Source: Anaerolineales bacterium
GTDB lineage: Bacteria; Chloroflexota; Anaerolineae; Anaerolineales; UBA11858
Length of the DNA stretch: 56,327 nt
Assembly (NCBI GenBank): GCA_016785015.1
Contig: JADHTJ010000011.1
Coordinates: forward strand, 1 to 56,327
Direction of reading: 5' to 3'
Part shown: positions 15,070-24,480 of the stretch, piece after piece
How positions within the stretch are numbered: the stretch's first letter is position 1
Layout of the letters: the number at the start of each line of letters is the position of its first letter
Made by a program: the position numbers and the translations under genes
The notes under the pieces: generated by a model
Told to the model about the DNA's origin: nothing
The model's input: the letters and a program-made list of their open reading frames with translations, nothing else
Database searches by the model: none

Positions 15070-15726
15070 TTGATATTGAATCTAATTTTGGCATCAAATT
15101 CGCCGCGGCGAAAATATTTGTTAGGCCTGCTTGGGTGGAATTTTGACGTGGTGCCTGCCGATGTGGATGAAACAGTGCTCCCAGGCGAAAAACCAGCTGA
15201 CTATGTGCTGCGTTTAGCAGAATCCAAAGCCCGCGCAGTGGGTGAGCTTTTGGAAGATAACGCTGTGATTATCTCAGCAGATACCACCGTAGTTGATGGG
15301 AATGAGATTTTAGGAAAACCCATTGATTCTGACGATGCGGCTCGCATGCTGCACCGATTGCGCGGACAAACCCATCAGGTTTATACTGGCCTTGCAGTCC
15401 ATCACCCACCCGAAGTGATGCTGACCGATCTTGGGGCTGCTGATGTTCCCATGAGGAATTATACTGACGAAGAATTGCAGGATTATATTGCCAGCGGAGA
15501 TCCACTAGATAAAGCTGGGGCTTATGCTATTCAACATGCCGGATTTCATCCTGTTGAATCACTAAAAGCATGTTATGCTAACGTGGTGGGATTGCCCTTA
15601 TGTCACCTGACACGCACTCTTAAAAAAATTGACCTCGACCCCAAAGTGAATGTAGCGGAAGTGTGTCAGGCCGCACTTGGATATCAATGCCCAGTTCATA
15701 ATTTAATTTTACGAGAAGAGCTATGA
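15070..15726 (+). CDS. maf: Maf-family nucleoside triphosphate pyrophosphatase
   Basis: Hydrolyses non-canonical or pyrimidine nucleoside triphosphates to monophosphates (house-cleaning); Maf proteins are also linked to septum control. The protein begins LILNLILASNSPRRKYLL, the nucleotide-binding SxSPRR motif, then DVDETVLPGEKP, AESKARAV, ISADTTVV with the catalytic Asp, LGKPID, AGAYAIQ and NVVGLPLC. A C-terminal tail (VNVAEVCQAALGYQCP) exceeds the usual length slightly. The start was set at TTG 15070, which has AAGGA 5 nt upstream; a TTG 24 nt earlier would add a hydrophobic extension not typical of Maf. The gene overlaps the next by ATGA, so they are cotranslated. Confidence 0.88.
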   Translation: MILNLILASNSPRRKYLLGLLGWNFDVVPADVDETVLPGEKPADYVLRLAESKARAVGELLEDNAVIISADTTVVDGNEILGKPIDSDDAARMLHRLRGQTHQVYTGLAVHHPPEVMLTDLGAADVPMRNYTDEELQDYIASGDPLDKAGAYAIQHAGFHPVESLKACYANVVGLPLCHLTRTLKKIDLDPKVNVAEVCQAALGYQCPVHNLILREEL

Positions 15727-18002
15727 AAGTTCGACTGTTGATTTATGCCCTATTCATATTAGTCATAACCGGATGTAGTCCTGCTACCCCGGATGTGACC
15801 GAAGCGACACTCCCTGAGGTGGTTGCTTATACACCCTCACCTGTTGCTTTAGAGACACAGGCAGTTGATCCGCAAGAAACCCCTATACCAGATGTTGAAC
15901 CTGCAGTGATGGCCTATTTGGAAGCCTGGAAGATTGATGATTATGCCAGCATGTATAACATGCTCACTTCTGTCAGCCAGGATGCCATCTCGCTGGAAGA
16001 TTTTATAACTCGCTATCGTACTGTGGCTGCTGAAATTGCGCTGGTAAACCTAGACTACGAAATTTTGTCATCCTTGATTAGGAATGCTGAAGGTGCTCAA
16101 GTCAGCTACAGAGTTATTATGGACAGCGTTCTGGTTGATCAAATCCAGCGTGATACGGTCATGAACTTGAGTATGGAAAACGATACCTGGCGGGTTCAAT
16201 GGGCTGATGAATTGATCTTGCCAGAACTTGCAGGCGGCAATACCCTTTGGATGGACCGCCACGTTCCATCACGCGCTAATATTTATGATCGCGATGGAGA
16301 TTCCATCGTAGCCTATGCTGAAGCAGTTTCTGTGGGTATTGTCCCCGGGCTTATCGACCCTGAGCAGGAAGCTGATTTCCTCGGAGATTTGCAATGGCTT
16401 ACGGGATTGCACCCCAATACGATCGCAGCTAGTTATGAAGATTTCCCTCTAGGTGTGGATTGGTACTTGCCCTTGGGTGAAGTGCTTCGTGAAAAAGTTG
16501 AACGTTTCTATAATGTCGAAAATGGATATGACGATGGCGTTTTATTCATGTATCCATTCGAGTCACGCTACTACTTCGATTTAGGTATTGCTCCACAAAC
16601 AATTGGCTACGTTTCGCGCATTCAAGCCGAGGAAGAAGAAGAGTTCCTTCGCAATGGGTATGGTCGCGATGAGAAGGTCGGGCGTCAGGGCGTCGAGAAG
16701 TGGGGCGAACCTTACCTAACCGGCGGTCGTGGCGGCACATTGTATGTCTTGGGACCTGATAATCAGGTTGTTACACAAATGGCCTCGGTCGAAGCGCAGC
16801 CGGCACAGTCTATCCACACAACCATCGATGCCGAAATGCAGCAGGCCGCCCAACTAACCTTAATGAAATTCGCAGGTGCAATCGTTGTCATGGAAGTCGA
16901 TACCGGCAGGCTTTTGGCCATGGCTTCATCTCCCTGGTTTGACCCAAATGCTTTCGAGCCAACCAACTATAACTACAGTTATCAATTAGAAGATATTTAT
17001 TCTCAATTTAGCGGCCAACCTCTTCTCAACCGCGCTACGCAAGGACAGTATCCCCTGGGATCTGTTTTCAAGATCATCACCATGGCTGCAGGGATGGAGA
17101 GCGGTTTATTTTCAACTGAATCAACCTATGATTGTCAGTACTCTTTTACCGAGATCACCAGCATAGCACCAAGATACGATTGGACTTGGGAGCATTGCCA
17201 GGAAGAGTTGGCAACCCAAGGTGAATGTGAAACCCTGCCCAGCGGCATGTTGTCCTTGCAAGAAGGGTTGATGCGCTCCTGTAATCCTTTCTTCTGGCAT
17301 ATTGGGTTGGAATTATATCGCCAAGGGTTGACGGATGCTGTTTCTGGGATGGCGCGTGGATTTGGTTTAGGTTCCACGACGGGCATTGAAGGTGTTGAGG
17401 AGGAAGATGGCAATATTCCTGACCCTGGGGATGAAGTCGCTGCCCTCAACGGTGCCATCGGACAGGGTGATACACTGGTAACCCCCTTGCAGGTTGCCCA
17501 GTTCATCGCCGCGCTGGGCAATGGCGGCACCATCTATCAACCGCAAATCATCGAGAGTATCGGTGTTCAAGGTGATGAGCCAATTTTCACGCTTGAACCA
17601 ATTGAAAAGGGCACTCTGCCCATTAGCACTGAAACATTGGAAGCAATCCGAGAAGCGATGAAACATGTTGTTGGTAATCGTCGTGGAACAGCGTATCATG
17701 TTCTTGGGGCATACAGTGCTAATGTTACTCCCATTTCAGGGAAGACGGGCACCGCTGAGTCAGGGCTTGCCGAATCACATGCCTGGTTTGCGGGATTCAC
17801 TCGACGAAATCGTGATGACAAACCCGATATCGCCATTGTAGTAATTGCCGAACACGCAGGTGAAGGGTCGGAGGTCGCTGCCCCAATCTTTCGCGCTATC
17901 GTACAACAGTATTTCGAAGGGCGGAGAAATTATCTCCTGCCCTGGGAGTCTTCTGTGGGGGTTTTGTCTACGCCTGAGCCGGAAGAAACGTCGCAAGAGT
18001 AA
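15723..18002 (+). CDS. PBP2a-like penicillin-binding protein (class B transpeptidase) with MecA_N domain
   Basis: Cross-links peptidoglycan stem peptides outside the membrane. The 759-residue precursor has a lipobox-like TGCSPA (Cys19), so it may be lipid-anchored. A Pro/Thr linker is followed by an NTF2-like MecA_N domain (about 60-165, VMAYLEAWKIDDYASMYNML), a dimerization/allosteric region (VPSRANIYDRDG) and the transpeptidase domain. Active-site motifs are intact: SVFK (Ser447, Lys450), SCN (519-521) and KTG (674-676). MecA_N is known from low-affinity PBPs of Gram-positives; this does not by itself imply beta-lactam resistance. It is translationally coupled to maf and 18 bp before rsgA. 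Confidence 0.9.
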   Translation: MKVRLLIYALFILVITGCSPATPDVTEATLPEVVAYTPSPVALETQAVDPQETPIPDVEPAVMAYLEAWKIDDYASMYNMLTSVSQDAISLEDFITRYRTVAAEIALVNLDYEILSSLIRNAEGAQVSYRVIMDSVLVDQIQRDTVMNLSMENDTWRVQWADELILPELAGGNTLWMDRHVPSRANIYDRDGDSIVAYAEAVSVGIVPGLIDPEQEADFLGDLQWLTGLHPNTIAASYEDFPLGVDWYLPLGEVLREKVERFYNVENGYDDGVLFMYPFESRYYFDLGIAPQTIGYVSRIQAEEEEEFLRNGYGRDEKVGRQGVEKWGEPYLTGGRGGTLYVLGPDNQVVTQMASVEAQPAQSIHTTIDAEMQQAAQLTLMKFAGAIVVMEVDTGRLLAMASSPWFDPNAFEPTNYNYSYQLEDIYSQFSGQPLLNRATQGQYPLGSVFKIITMAAGMESGLFSTESTYDCQYSFTEITSIAPRYDWTWEHCQEELATQGECETLPSGMLSLQEGLMRSCNPFFWHIGLELYRQGLTDAVSGMARGFGLGSTTGIEGVEEEDGNIPDPGDEVAALNGAIGQGDTLVTPLQVAQFIAALGNGGTIYQPQIIESIGVQGDEPIFTLEPIEKGTLPISTETLEAIREAMKHVVGNRRGTAYHVLGAYSANVTPISGKTGTAESGLAESHAWFAGFTRRNRDDKPDIAIVVIAEHAGEGSEVAAPIFRAIVQQYFEGRRNYLLPWESSVGVLSTPEPEETSQE

Positions 18003-18020
18003 TAGAATAAGGAGAGCTAA

Positions 18021-18944
18021 CTGGGAACCAAAGATGATCAAATTCGCGGCTTAGTTGTCCGCTCACAATCGGGTTTTTATGCCGTTGAAACCGATGATGG
18101 CCCTATTGTTTGCCGTCTACGAGGACGGTTGAAGCAGGGGCGCAAAACAGGGGATATCATTGCCGTTGGTGATTGGGTTTTGATCTCTCGTCTCGATGAT
18201 GGTTCTGGGATGATCGAAGAGATTGAAGAGCGCCGTTCTATGTTTTCCAGAATGGCACCCACACCGAGAGGGGAATATCAACAAATTCTGATTGCTAATC
18301 CAGACCAGGCTGTTTTTGTTTTTGCCTGTACCGATCCAGATCCGCACTTGCGTATGCTGGATCGCTTTTTAATTGTCGCAGAGCAGGCTGAAATTCCCTC
18401 GCTGATTGTATTTAATAAGGTTGATTTGATCGGTTTGATGTATGCCCGCAAATGGTATGGGCATTACAAAAAAATTGGCTACCAGATGTTGTTTACATCA
18501 GCGACAACGGGGCGCGGAGTGAAGGCGTTGCGCAAGCGTTTGGAAGGTAAAGTGTCTGTGTTAGCAGGTCCCTCGGGAGCAGGAAAATCTAGTTTACTAA
18601 ACGCCGTTCAACCTGAACTCGGGTTGGTTGTTCGGGATGTCAGCAAGGCCACGCGCAAGGGACGTCACACCACGGTAGTGCGCGAAATGTTCCCACTAGA
18701 TAAAGGCGGCTATGTCGCTGATACTCCTGGGTTGAAGGCCATGGCTCTTTGGGATATCGAACCTGAGGAGGTTGATGGATATTTCCCAGAGTTGCGAGAT
18801 CTGGTCGCTGATTGCAAATTTAGTAATTGTATGCATCTTCATGAACCGGGCTGTGCTGTCAAAGCTGCGGTTGAGGAAGGAAGTGTGCATGACGAACGTT
18901 ATGAGTCCTATATTCGCCTGCGGTATGGTGAAGATGATGAGTAA
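18021..18944 (+). CDS. rsgA: Ribosome small-subunit-dependent GTPase A, apparent CTG start
   Basis: Circularly permuted GTPase that helps the last steps of 30S subunit maturation. The order is typical: OB fold (LVVRSQSGFYAVETDDG, CRLRGRLKQG), G4 motif NKVDL, G5-like TSATTGRGV, G1 loop GPSGAGKSSLLN, the switch segment RKGRHTT, G3 DTPG, and a C-terminal zinc knuckle (CKFSNCMHLHEPGCAV). The frame is closed by TAA at 18018, so the first usable codon is CTG at 18021. AAGGAG ends 6 nt before it, giving 307 residues, the normal length. The next conventional start, TTG 18129, would remove the OB fold. The CTG start is therefore inferred from frame, ribosome site and family length. Confidence 0.9.
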   Translation: MGTKDDQIRGLVVRSQSGFYAVETDDGPIVCRLRGRLKQGRKTGDIIAVGDWVLISRLDDGSGMIEEIEERRSMFSRMAPTPRGEYQQILIANPDQAVFVFACTDPDPHLRMLDRFLIVAEQAEIPSLIVFNKVDLIGLMYARKWYGHYKKIGYQMLFTSATTGRGVKALRKRLEGKVSVLAGPSGAGKSSLLNAVQPELGLVVRDVSKATRKGRHTTVVREMFPLDKGGYVADTPGLKAMALWDIEPEEVDGYFPELRDLVADCKFSNCMHLHEPGCAVKAAVEEGSVHDERYESYIRLRYGEDDE

Positions 18945-19261
18945 AATTCCTCTTTAAGTCGATTGTAATTTGGTTTATGTGACTTAATTTCTATTTTTAT
19001 CGGTGATCTTTATTCATGTTTGATAGATTTGTCCCTGTAATGCATAATTGCGTGGCTGTGACTTCATTAATCAAATCCTTTGATGAGGCGCATAGAATGT
19101 TTCTGCCTTATTATCCGAACTCCCCTTTGGCTCCATTCCTATATGCTTTAACGAATCCGGAGATTAATTTCTTTCGATTGATGAATTTGTGTCTACATTT
19201 GAACCTAAGGACGCAATAAGAGTATTAAATGCACATAATGAATAATAGAGGAAGTTTGCAC
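18945..19261. other. Interval with no recognisable feature
   Basis: About 315 bp between rsgA and the sigma factor gene. A 67-codon frame from ATG 19016 lacks a ribosome site and resembles nothing known. No convincing promoter pair, hairpin or RNA was found. Confidence 0.5.
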
Positions 19262-19843
19262 GTGCTCAACGACCGCGAATTGATTTTGCAGCTTCAGGAT
19301 GGAAACCTGGATGCATTAGGCGAGCTATATGACCGTTATCAACATATAGTGTACCGAACCGCGCTGGCAATTGTTGGTGACGAATTTGCAGCCGGTGACC
19401 TATTGCAAGATGTTTTTCTGAGAGTGAACCGCTTTGCGATACGTATCGACCCGGAGCGACCGATTGAACCCTGGCTGTATCGCGTTACGACGAACCTTAC
19501 CTATACCTGGCTCAAGCGCCGCAAGCGCTGGATGCTACGACCCATAGAAGACATGGCAGAGTGGCTGACGAGTGGCAAGAATAACTCTCCCTCGTATCAC
19601 CTTGAGAAAAGTGAGGAGTGGCAGGGCGTCTATAAAGCAGTGGCATCCTTAGCGTTGCGCCATCGTGTGGTTATTGTTCTACATTATTTTAATGACCTGT
19701 CTTTACAAGAGATTGCAGACATTTTAGAAATCCCGGTTGGTACCGTAAAATCACGTTTACATTACGGGCGTCGAACTTTGAAGATGCACTTAGAAGCCGT
19801 AGATGAAACCAAACTTGATGAATTGCAATATGAATTTACATAA
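19262..19843 (+). CDS. ECF-type RNA polymerase sigma factor
   Basis: Directs RNA polymerase to a specific promoter set. Region 2 is VLNDRELILQLQDGNLDALGELYDRYQ...AGDLLQDVFLRVNR, with the core-binding and -10-recognising helix. After a variable linker, region 4 (VASLALRHRVVIVLHYFNDLSLQEIADILEIPVGTVKSRLHYGRRTL) is a helix-turn-helix for the -35 element. GTG 19262 was preferred because AGAGGAAG lies 7 nt upstream and the protein then begins at the conserved LNDREL; an in-frame ATG at 19229 has no ribosome site. The next small ORF overlaps its end and may be a cognate regulator. Which genes it controls is not visible. Confidence 0.88.
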   Translation: MLNDRELILQLQDGNLDALGELYDRYQHIVYRTALAIVGDEFAAGDLLQDVFLRVNRFAIRIDPERPIEPWLYRVTTNLTYTWLKRRKRWMLRPIEDMAEWLTSGKNNSPSYHLEKSEEWQGVYKAVASLALRHRVVIVLHYFNDLSLQEIADILEIPVGTVKSRLHYGRRTLKMHLEAVDETKLDELQYEFT

Positions 19844-20096
19844 GTATTCCGAAAAAGAAATCTTTGAGATCCGTCTGCGTCGTGGATTGATGAATTGGCT
19901 TGGCAAAAAATCACCTTCCGCGGATATTCGAGCCCAACTTTTATCAGCCGCAGCTGAAGAGTTAAACCCAAAAGTGTCACTTTTTGCGCGTTTTGTTGCT
20001 CTTTCTGTTGGCGGTGAATATACAAACCACCTATCTTTTGAGCGCTTTGCCAAATCCACTGCTTATTCCCTGCAAATCGGTGTTCTTATTTTATGA
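19830..20096 (+). CDS. Small protein overlapping the sigma factor gene; unknown
   Basis: The ORF of 88 codons starts inside the end of the ECF sigma gene (14-bp overlap), the usual place for an anti-sigma factor gene. The product, starting MNLHKYSEKEIFEIRLRRGL, has a basic N-terminal part and then AAAEELNPKVSLFARFVALSV; the C-terminus AYSLQIGVLIL is hydrophobic but too short for a clear membrane helix. No zinc-binding HxxxCxxC motif or other anti-sigma signature is present. Downstream, in another frame, an open stretch to 20172 continues with KVADLRNNIAQVYAAKLVLLIY, so a frameshifted longer gene is possible. The function is unknown, and its status as a gene rests on position. Confidence 0.45.
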   Translation: MNLHKYSEKEIFEIRLRRGLMNWLGKKSPSADIRAQLLSAAAEELNPKVSLFARFVALSVGGEYTNHLSFERFAKSTAYSLQIGVLIL

Positions 20097-20179
20097 TGCT
20101 AGCAAAGTGGCTGACTTGAGAAATAATATTGCTCAGGTTTATGCCGCTAAGCTTGTGTTGTTAATTTATTGAATTCTTA

Positions 20180-22105
20180 ATGGCAAAATCATTACCCTTC
20201 ATCATCGCAACCATGCTGATCGGAACCCTAACAGCTTGTGCTACTCAACCAGCAATTTCGATTGAAGAGAGCAATGCGCTGACAGTTGAAGTGCTTCCGA
20301 CCTTTACCCAAACGCCAACGGCAATCCCAACGCCAACCCCAGAGCCTCCCAAGGTGCTGACAGTTTGTATGGGTCAGGAGCCGACCTCTTTGTTCCGATT
20401 TGCAGACGCATCTTCGGCAGCACGTGGAATACTTCAGGCAGTCTACGATGGTCCCATGGATTTCTCGCATGGCAATATTATGCCAGTTATTCTTGAGAGT
20501 GCACCCACATTAGCAAATGGTGGAGCAGCGTTACGCCCCATTGATGTAGAAACAGGATCAGTCATTGTGGATGCCCTCGGAAACTGGGTCAGCCTTCAAG
20601 ATGGCGTTAGCTATCGTCCCAGTGGCTGTACCAGTACCGATTGTGTGCTGACCTATGAGAGAGATCAAATAGCAACCATGGATGAACTGGTGGTACGTTT
20701 TCAATTACTGCCCGAAATCCTTTGGGCCGATGGTACACCTTTAACTGCTCACGACTCAGTGTATTCCTTCTCAGTGGCACGTTCTCTATATGGAAACACA
20801 CAGTCCGTTTTCCGTTCGACCAAATCTTACGCAGCATTGGATGAACGCACTGTGGAATGGGTGAGTATCCCCGGATATCAAGGAGAATATGCAACATTTT
20901 TCTTCTCCCCGTTGCCCAAACACCAGTTAAGCCTATTCACCCCCGAAGAGTTATTTACTTCAGAGATTTCCGCCCGTACACCGTTGGGGTGGGGCCCATA
21001 TACCATTAAGGAATGGACTGCTGGTGACCATATCACCCTTGATCGCAACCCCAATTACTTCCGTAGCGCAGAAGGCCTACCAGCTTTCGATCACTTGGTG
21101 TTCCGCTTTGTGCCCGATACCAAAACTGCTGTTGATGCTTTGTTAGTTGGAGAATGTGATTATCTGGATCAATCTAGCCTGGATTTGTCTCAAATTCAGC
21201 GACTTCAGGAAGCCCAATCAGACAACCAAATTTATTTTGAAGTTCAGCAGCAAGCTACTTTTGAGCAGATTATTCTAGGAATTAATACTTTGAATGATGA
21301 ACGAGTGGATTTCTTTTCCACGAAAGAAATTCGTCAAGCCATCACAATGTGTATCGACCGCAAGAAGATCGTTGATGAACTCCTTTTGGGTGGGTCAAAG
21401 GTTCCTCAAGGATACCTGTTTCCTGGGCACGTCCTGTTCAACAAGGAACTACAAGAATATGAGTTCGACCCTCAAAGAGCATTGGAATTGCTAGCATTAA
21501 TGGGCTGGGTTGATTACGATCAAGATACAAGCACACCACTCGCATCCATCGGTGTATCAAATATCCCAGACTTCACGCCTTTTGAGTTTAACTATCTCAT
21601 TCCAGATGACCCTGAGAGAAAGGTCGGAGCTGAAATTGTGAAAGAATCCCTTGCTCAATGTGGCATCCATGTTGATGTTCAAACGCTTCCATGGGATCAG
21701 TTCCTAGCCCCTGGCCCGGATGGCTCAGTGTTTGGCCGTACCTTTGATGCAGCTCAATTTGCTTGGGAAGAATCTCGTATCCCGCCATGCTATTTGTATC
21801 TCAGTGAAGAGATTCCTGGTCCTTATCCTGAGTATGCCAAAGGTTGGGGAGGCGGCAATCTAACAGGCTATAGCAATGCCAATTTTGATCAAGCTTGTAG
21901 AATTGGATTATCTTCTCTACCCGATGTGGTTGATTATGCAAGCGCACATCAACAAGCGCAGGCAATATATAATGATGATTTGCCTGTGATACCTCTATAT
22001 TGGCATCTGGATTTTGTTGCCATGCGGCCTGATATGTGCGGACAACAATTATTCGATTTATCGAACATCGAGACTTATAATTATGGAAAGGGTTGTTTAG
22101 AATAG
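20180..22105 (+). CDS. Family 5 ABC substrate-binding lipoprotein (peptide type), orphan
   Basis: Extracytoplasmic binding protein of the oligopeptide/dipeptide/nickel family. It has a signal peptide with lipobox LTACATQ (Cys20), a Pro/Thr linker (TFTQTPTAIPTPTPEPP) and then the SBP_bac_5 domain: PTSLFRFADASSAARGILQAVYDGP, VVRFQLLPEILWADGTPLTAHDSVYSF, GWGPYTIKEWTAGDHITLDRNPNYF and IRQAITMCIDRKKIVDELL. Length 641 is near normal. It has no permease of its own and lies about 245 bp before a second family 5 binding protein that heads a full transporter, so it may share that system or serve as a sensor. The ATG has no clear Shine-Dalgarno site. Confidence 0.85.
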   Translation: MAKSLPFIIATMLIGTLTACATQPAISIEESNALTVEVLPTFTQTPTAIPTPTPEPPKVLTVCMGQEPTSLFRFADASSAARGILQAVYDGPMDFSHGNIMPVILESAPTLANGGAALRPIDVETGSVIVDALGNWVSLQDGVSYRPSGCTSTDCVLTYERDQIATMDELVVRFQLLPEILWADGTPLTAHDSVYSFSVARSLYGNTQSVFRSTKSYAALDERTVEWVSIPGYQGEYATFFFSPLPKHQLSLFTPEELFTSEISARTPLGWGPYTIKEWTAGDHITLDRNPNYFRSAEGLPAFDHLVFRFVPDTKTAVDALLVGECDYLDQSSLDLSQIQRLQEAQSDNQIYFEVQQQATFEQIILGINTLNDERVDFFSTKEIRQAITMCIDRKKIVDELLLGGSKVPQGYLFPGHVLFNKELQEYEFDPQRALELLALMGWVDYDQDTSTPLASIGVSNIPDFTPFEFNYLIPDDPERKVGAEIVKESLAQCGIHVDVQTLPWDQFLAPGPDGSVFGRTFDAAQFAWEESRIPPCYLYLSEEIPGPYPEYAKGWGGGNLTGYSNANFDQACRIGLSSLPDVVDYASAHQQAQAIYNDDLPVIPLYWHLDFVAMRPDMCGQQLFDLSNIETYNYGKGCLE

Positions 22106-22163
22106 TGCTTATTGTGAAAGCCATAGCGAAGAGTGTCAACTGCCCTTTGCAATACATCAATTA

Positions 22164-22172
22164 TGATATAAT
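22164..22172 (+). promoter_or_regulatory. Extended -10 promoter before the ABC binding-protein gene
   Basis: TGATATAAT (TGn plus TATAAT) lies about 178 nt before the start codon of the 697-residue binding protein. No -35 box at standard spacing is obvious, as is usual for extended -10 promoters. It leaves a long untranslated leader of about 170 nt. Confidence 0.5.
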
Positions 22173-22349
22173 CGCCGGGATTGGACTACAGGTGCCAAAG
22201 CATCATTCATTGTAAAATGCGCCTGATAATAACCGTGATCTGTCTAAAAGGAGGTGGTGCCCAGCAAAAAAAGTGCCCCAAAATGATTATTCCCACAGTC
22301 AGTAAAAATCAAAATCCATTTACCCTAATCCATTGGAGGAGTAAGGAAA

Positions 22350-24443
22350 ATGTCTAAAAAATTGTTTATTGTGGTCGGCTTGTTGGTTATCGCCAGCATG
22401 GCATTGGCCGCCTGTACACCCGAGACCATCACGGTTGTTGAAACCGTGGTTGTTGAAAAAGAAGGCGAGACAATCGTCGAGACCGTGGTTGTTGAGGTCG
22501 AGAAGGAAGTCGAGGCCGCCCCTATGGAAGAAGCTGCCGGTGCTGAGTGCTGTGATGCCTACCGTATTGCTCTCTTCGAGGAGCCCGTCTCCTTGAACTA
22601 CTGGAACTATCTTGGCCCAGGCTCATCCGTCTGGACCCAATACGTGGTTTCCGGCCAACAGGCCGCTCTCTTCAACCTTTCCGATGTGCGCTTTGATTTC
22701 ATCACTGAGTTAGCCTCGGCTATCCCTGAGCCCGTTGACAATGGCGATGGTACTTACACCATGACCGTTGAGATGATCGAAGGCGCCACCTGGAATGATG
22801 GCGAGCCCATCACTGCCCATGACTATGTCTTCACGTTCAATGCTTGTAAAGATCTCAAGCTGACCCAGAACTGGCCCAACCAGTGTACACCCGCCGGTCT
22901 AGAAGCTACGGTTACTGCCGTGGACGACTACACCGTTGAGTTCGTCTTCCTGAACCAGGCCCCCTCCTTGGGCAACTGGCAGGCTGGCTTGGCCCTGGCC
23001 CCCATCCTCCCCGAGCACTACTGGACGGACAAGGCTGCTGAGGCCTATGCCTTCCTGGATGGCGTTGCTGCTCCTGAGGTTGAGCGACCTGAAGATTGTG
23101 AAGCTGAAGATGCCGATGCAGACGTCTGTGGCGCCTGGGCAAGTTACGATGAAGCATTCACCAATGCCCGCACCACCCTGTACGAAGCTGATGCAGCTGA
23201 TGCCCCCTCCGCTGGTGGCTACACCACCGACAAGTGGGAAGCTGGTGCTTTCGTTCAGCGTTCCGCCGTTGATACATACTTCTTCAAAGGCGCCGAGATC
23301 GTTGAATTTGAAGATGGCACTTGGCAGTTGACCATGCCCGATGGCACGGTTTACCAACTCTACGGTGCTGGCGAAGGCGAAGAAACCTTGCGCTACACCA
23401 ATGGCCCATACAGCCCCAATATCATCTTCTCCCTCTACGGTTCCCAGGATGCTGCCTTCTTGGCCCTGGCCAACGGCGAGGTCGACTATGTGATGAACCC
23501 CCTGGGTCTGTCCCGTGGTCTGCGCGAGCAGGCTGAGCGCGGCGAAGGTATCACCACATACACCAATGCTGACTACGGCATGTTCTACTTGGCCTTCAAT
23601 ATGACCAAGTTCCCCATGTCTGAATACGCTTTCCGCCAGGCCTTTGACATCGTCATCGACAAGGAATTCGTTGTCAACAGTGTATTGGGTGGCGTTGTCT
23701 TCCCGATGTACTCCACCATGCCCCCCGGAAACGGCTTCTGGCACAATCCCGACACCCCCAAGCCCTATGTTGGTCTGACCCGCGCCGAGCGCGTGGATAT
23801 GGCCGTGCAGGTGCTCAAGGACGCCGGTTGGAGCTGGACTGCTGAACCCTTCTGGGATGAAGATCTGCAAGACGTGGTGCCTGGTGAAGGCATCCTTGGC
23901 GCTGATGGCGCTGAGATCCCCGAAATGACCATCCTTGGTCCTGGCCCAGCATACGATCCCATCCGAGCCACATTCAACCAGTGGATCTCCGAGTGGGGCC
24001 GCGAGTTGGGTATGCCCATTCAGTCCGAGCTGACCGGATTCAACACTATCCTCGGCCCCGTGTTCATTGATGCAGATTACGATCTGTACATCCTTGGCTG
24101 GAGCCTTGGTAACGTTGCCTTCCCCGACTACTTCGAGTCCTTCTGGCACAGCCGCAACTGCACCGCTGACACTGGTAACTACAACACACCTTGTCTCAAG
24201 AGCGATGAGTACGATGCTCTAGTAGATGAGTTCATGGCGACTGGCGATCTGGCCCGTGCTCAGGAACTGGTTTACGAGATGCAGGTTGTGCTGGCTGATC
24301 TGCGCCCCTACGTGCCCCTGTTCTACAAGCAGGTTCATGACCTGGCGCACAGCCGCGTTGTCTTCCCCTACTCCGAGACCTTGGGCGGTATTGAAGCACA
24401 GGCTGGTATCCAGACTGATGCTCAAGTTATGCTCTCCAAGTAG
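22350..24443 (+). CDS. Family 5 ABC substrate-binding lipoprotein (peptide type)
   Basis: Main binding protein of the transporter that follows. Its 697 residues include signal peptide and lipobox ALAACTP (Cys21), then an unusual Val/Glu-rich stalk (VETVVVEKEGETIVETVVVE). The SBP_bac_5 domain follows, with motifs such as WNDGEPITAHDYVFTFNACKD, FRQAFDIVIDKEFVVNSVLGG and TFNQWISEWGRELGMP. GGAGGA lies before the ATG. Codon use differs sharply from the neighbours: C-ending codons (ACC, GCC, CTC, CCC) dominate, typical of a very highly expressed gene and also the reason for a long antisense frame. A terminator follows, so the binding protein can be made in excess over permease. The ligand, probably peptides, is not determined. 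Confidence 0.9.
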   Translation: MSKKLFIVVGLLVIASMALAACTPETITVVETVVVEKEGETIVETVVVEVEKEVEAAPMEEAAGAECCDAYRIALFEEPVSLNYWNYLGPGSSVWTQYVVSGQQAALFNLSDVRFDFITELASAIPEPVDNGDGTYTMTVEMIEGATWNDGEPITAHDYVFTFNACKDLKLTQNWPNQCTPAGLEATVTAVDDYTVEFVFLNQAPSLGNWQAGLALAPILPEHYWTDKAAEAYAFLDGVAAPEVERPEDCEAEDADADVCGAWASYDEAFTNARTTLYEADAADAPSAGGYTTDKWEAGAFVQRSAVDTYFFKGAEIVEFEDGTWQLTMPDGTVYQLYGAGEGEETLRYTNGPYSPNIIFSLYGSQDAAFLALANGEVDYVMNPLGLSRGLREQAERGEGITTYTNADYGMFYLAFNMTKFPMSEYAFRQAFDIVIDKEFVVNSVLGGVVFPMYSTMPPGNGFWHNPDTPKPYVGLTRAERVDMAVQVLKDAGWSWTAEPFWDEDLQDVVPGEGILGADGAEIPEMTILGPGPAYDPIRATFNQWISEWGRELGMPIQSELTGFNTILGPVFIDADYDLYILGWSLGNVAFPDYFESFWHSRNCTADTGNYNTPCLKSDEYDALVDEFMATGDLARAQELVYEMQVVLADLRPYVPLFYKQVHDLAHSRVVFPYSETLGGIEAQAGIQTDAQVMLSK

Positions 24444-24480
24444 TTTTTGGATGTAGATCCAGATAATAATATGTAATACC

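Noticed and set aside
15723-18002. Acquired beta-lactam resistance determinant
   Set aside because: The MecA_N layout alone is common in intrinsic class B PBPs; no mobile element or regulator is attached.
19016-19219. 67-codon frame upstream of the sigma factor gene
   Set aside because: No ribosome site, no similarity, and the interval is AT-rich without other coding signs.
22246-22290. Short leader peptide after a strong AGGAGG
   Set aside because: A 10-codon GTG frame exists, but there is no regulatory codon run or attenuator hairpin to support it.
22899-24149. Antisense frame of 416 codons inside the ABC binding-protein gene
   Set aside because: It is the mirror of the extreme C-ending codon bias of the sense gene. 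The translation is Gly/His/Val-rich with no family pattern.
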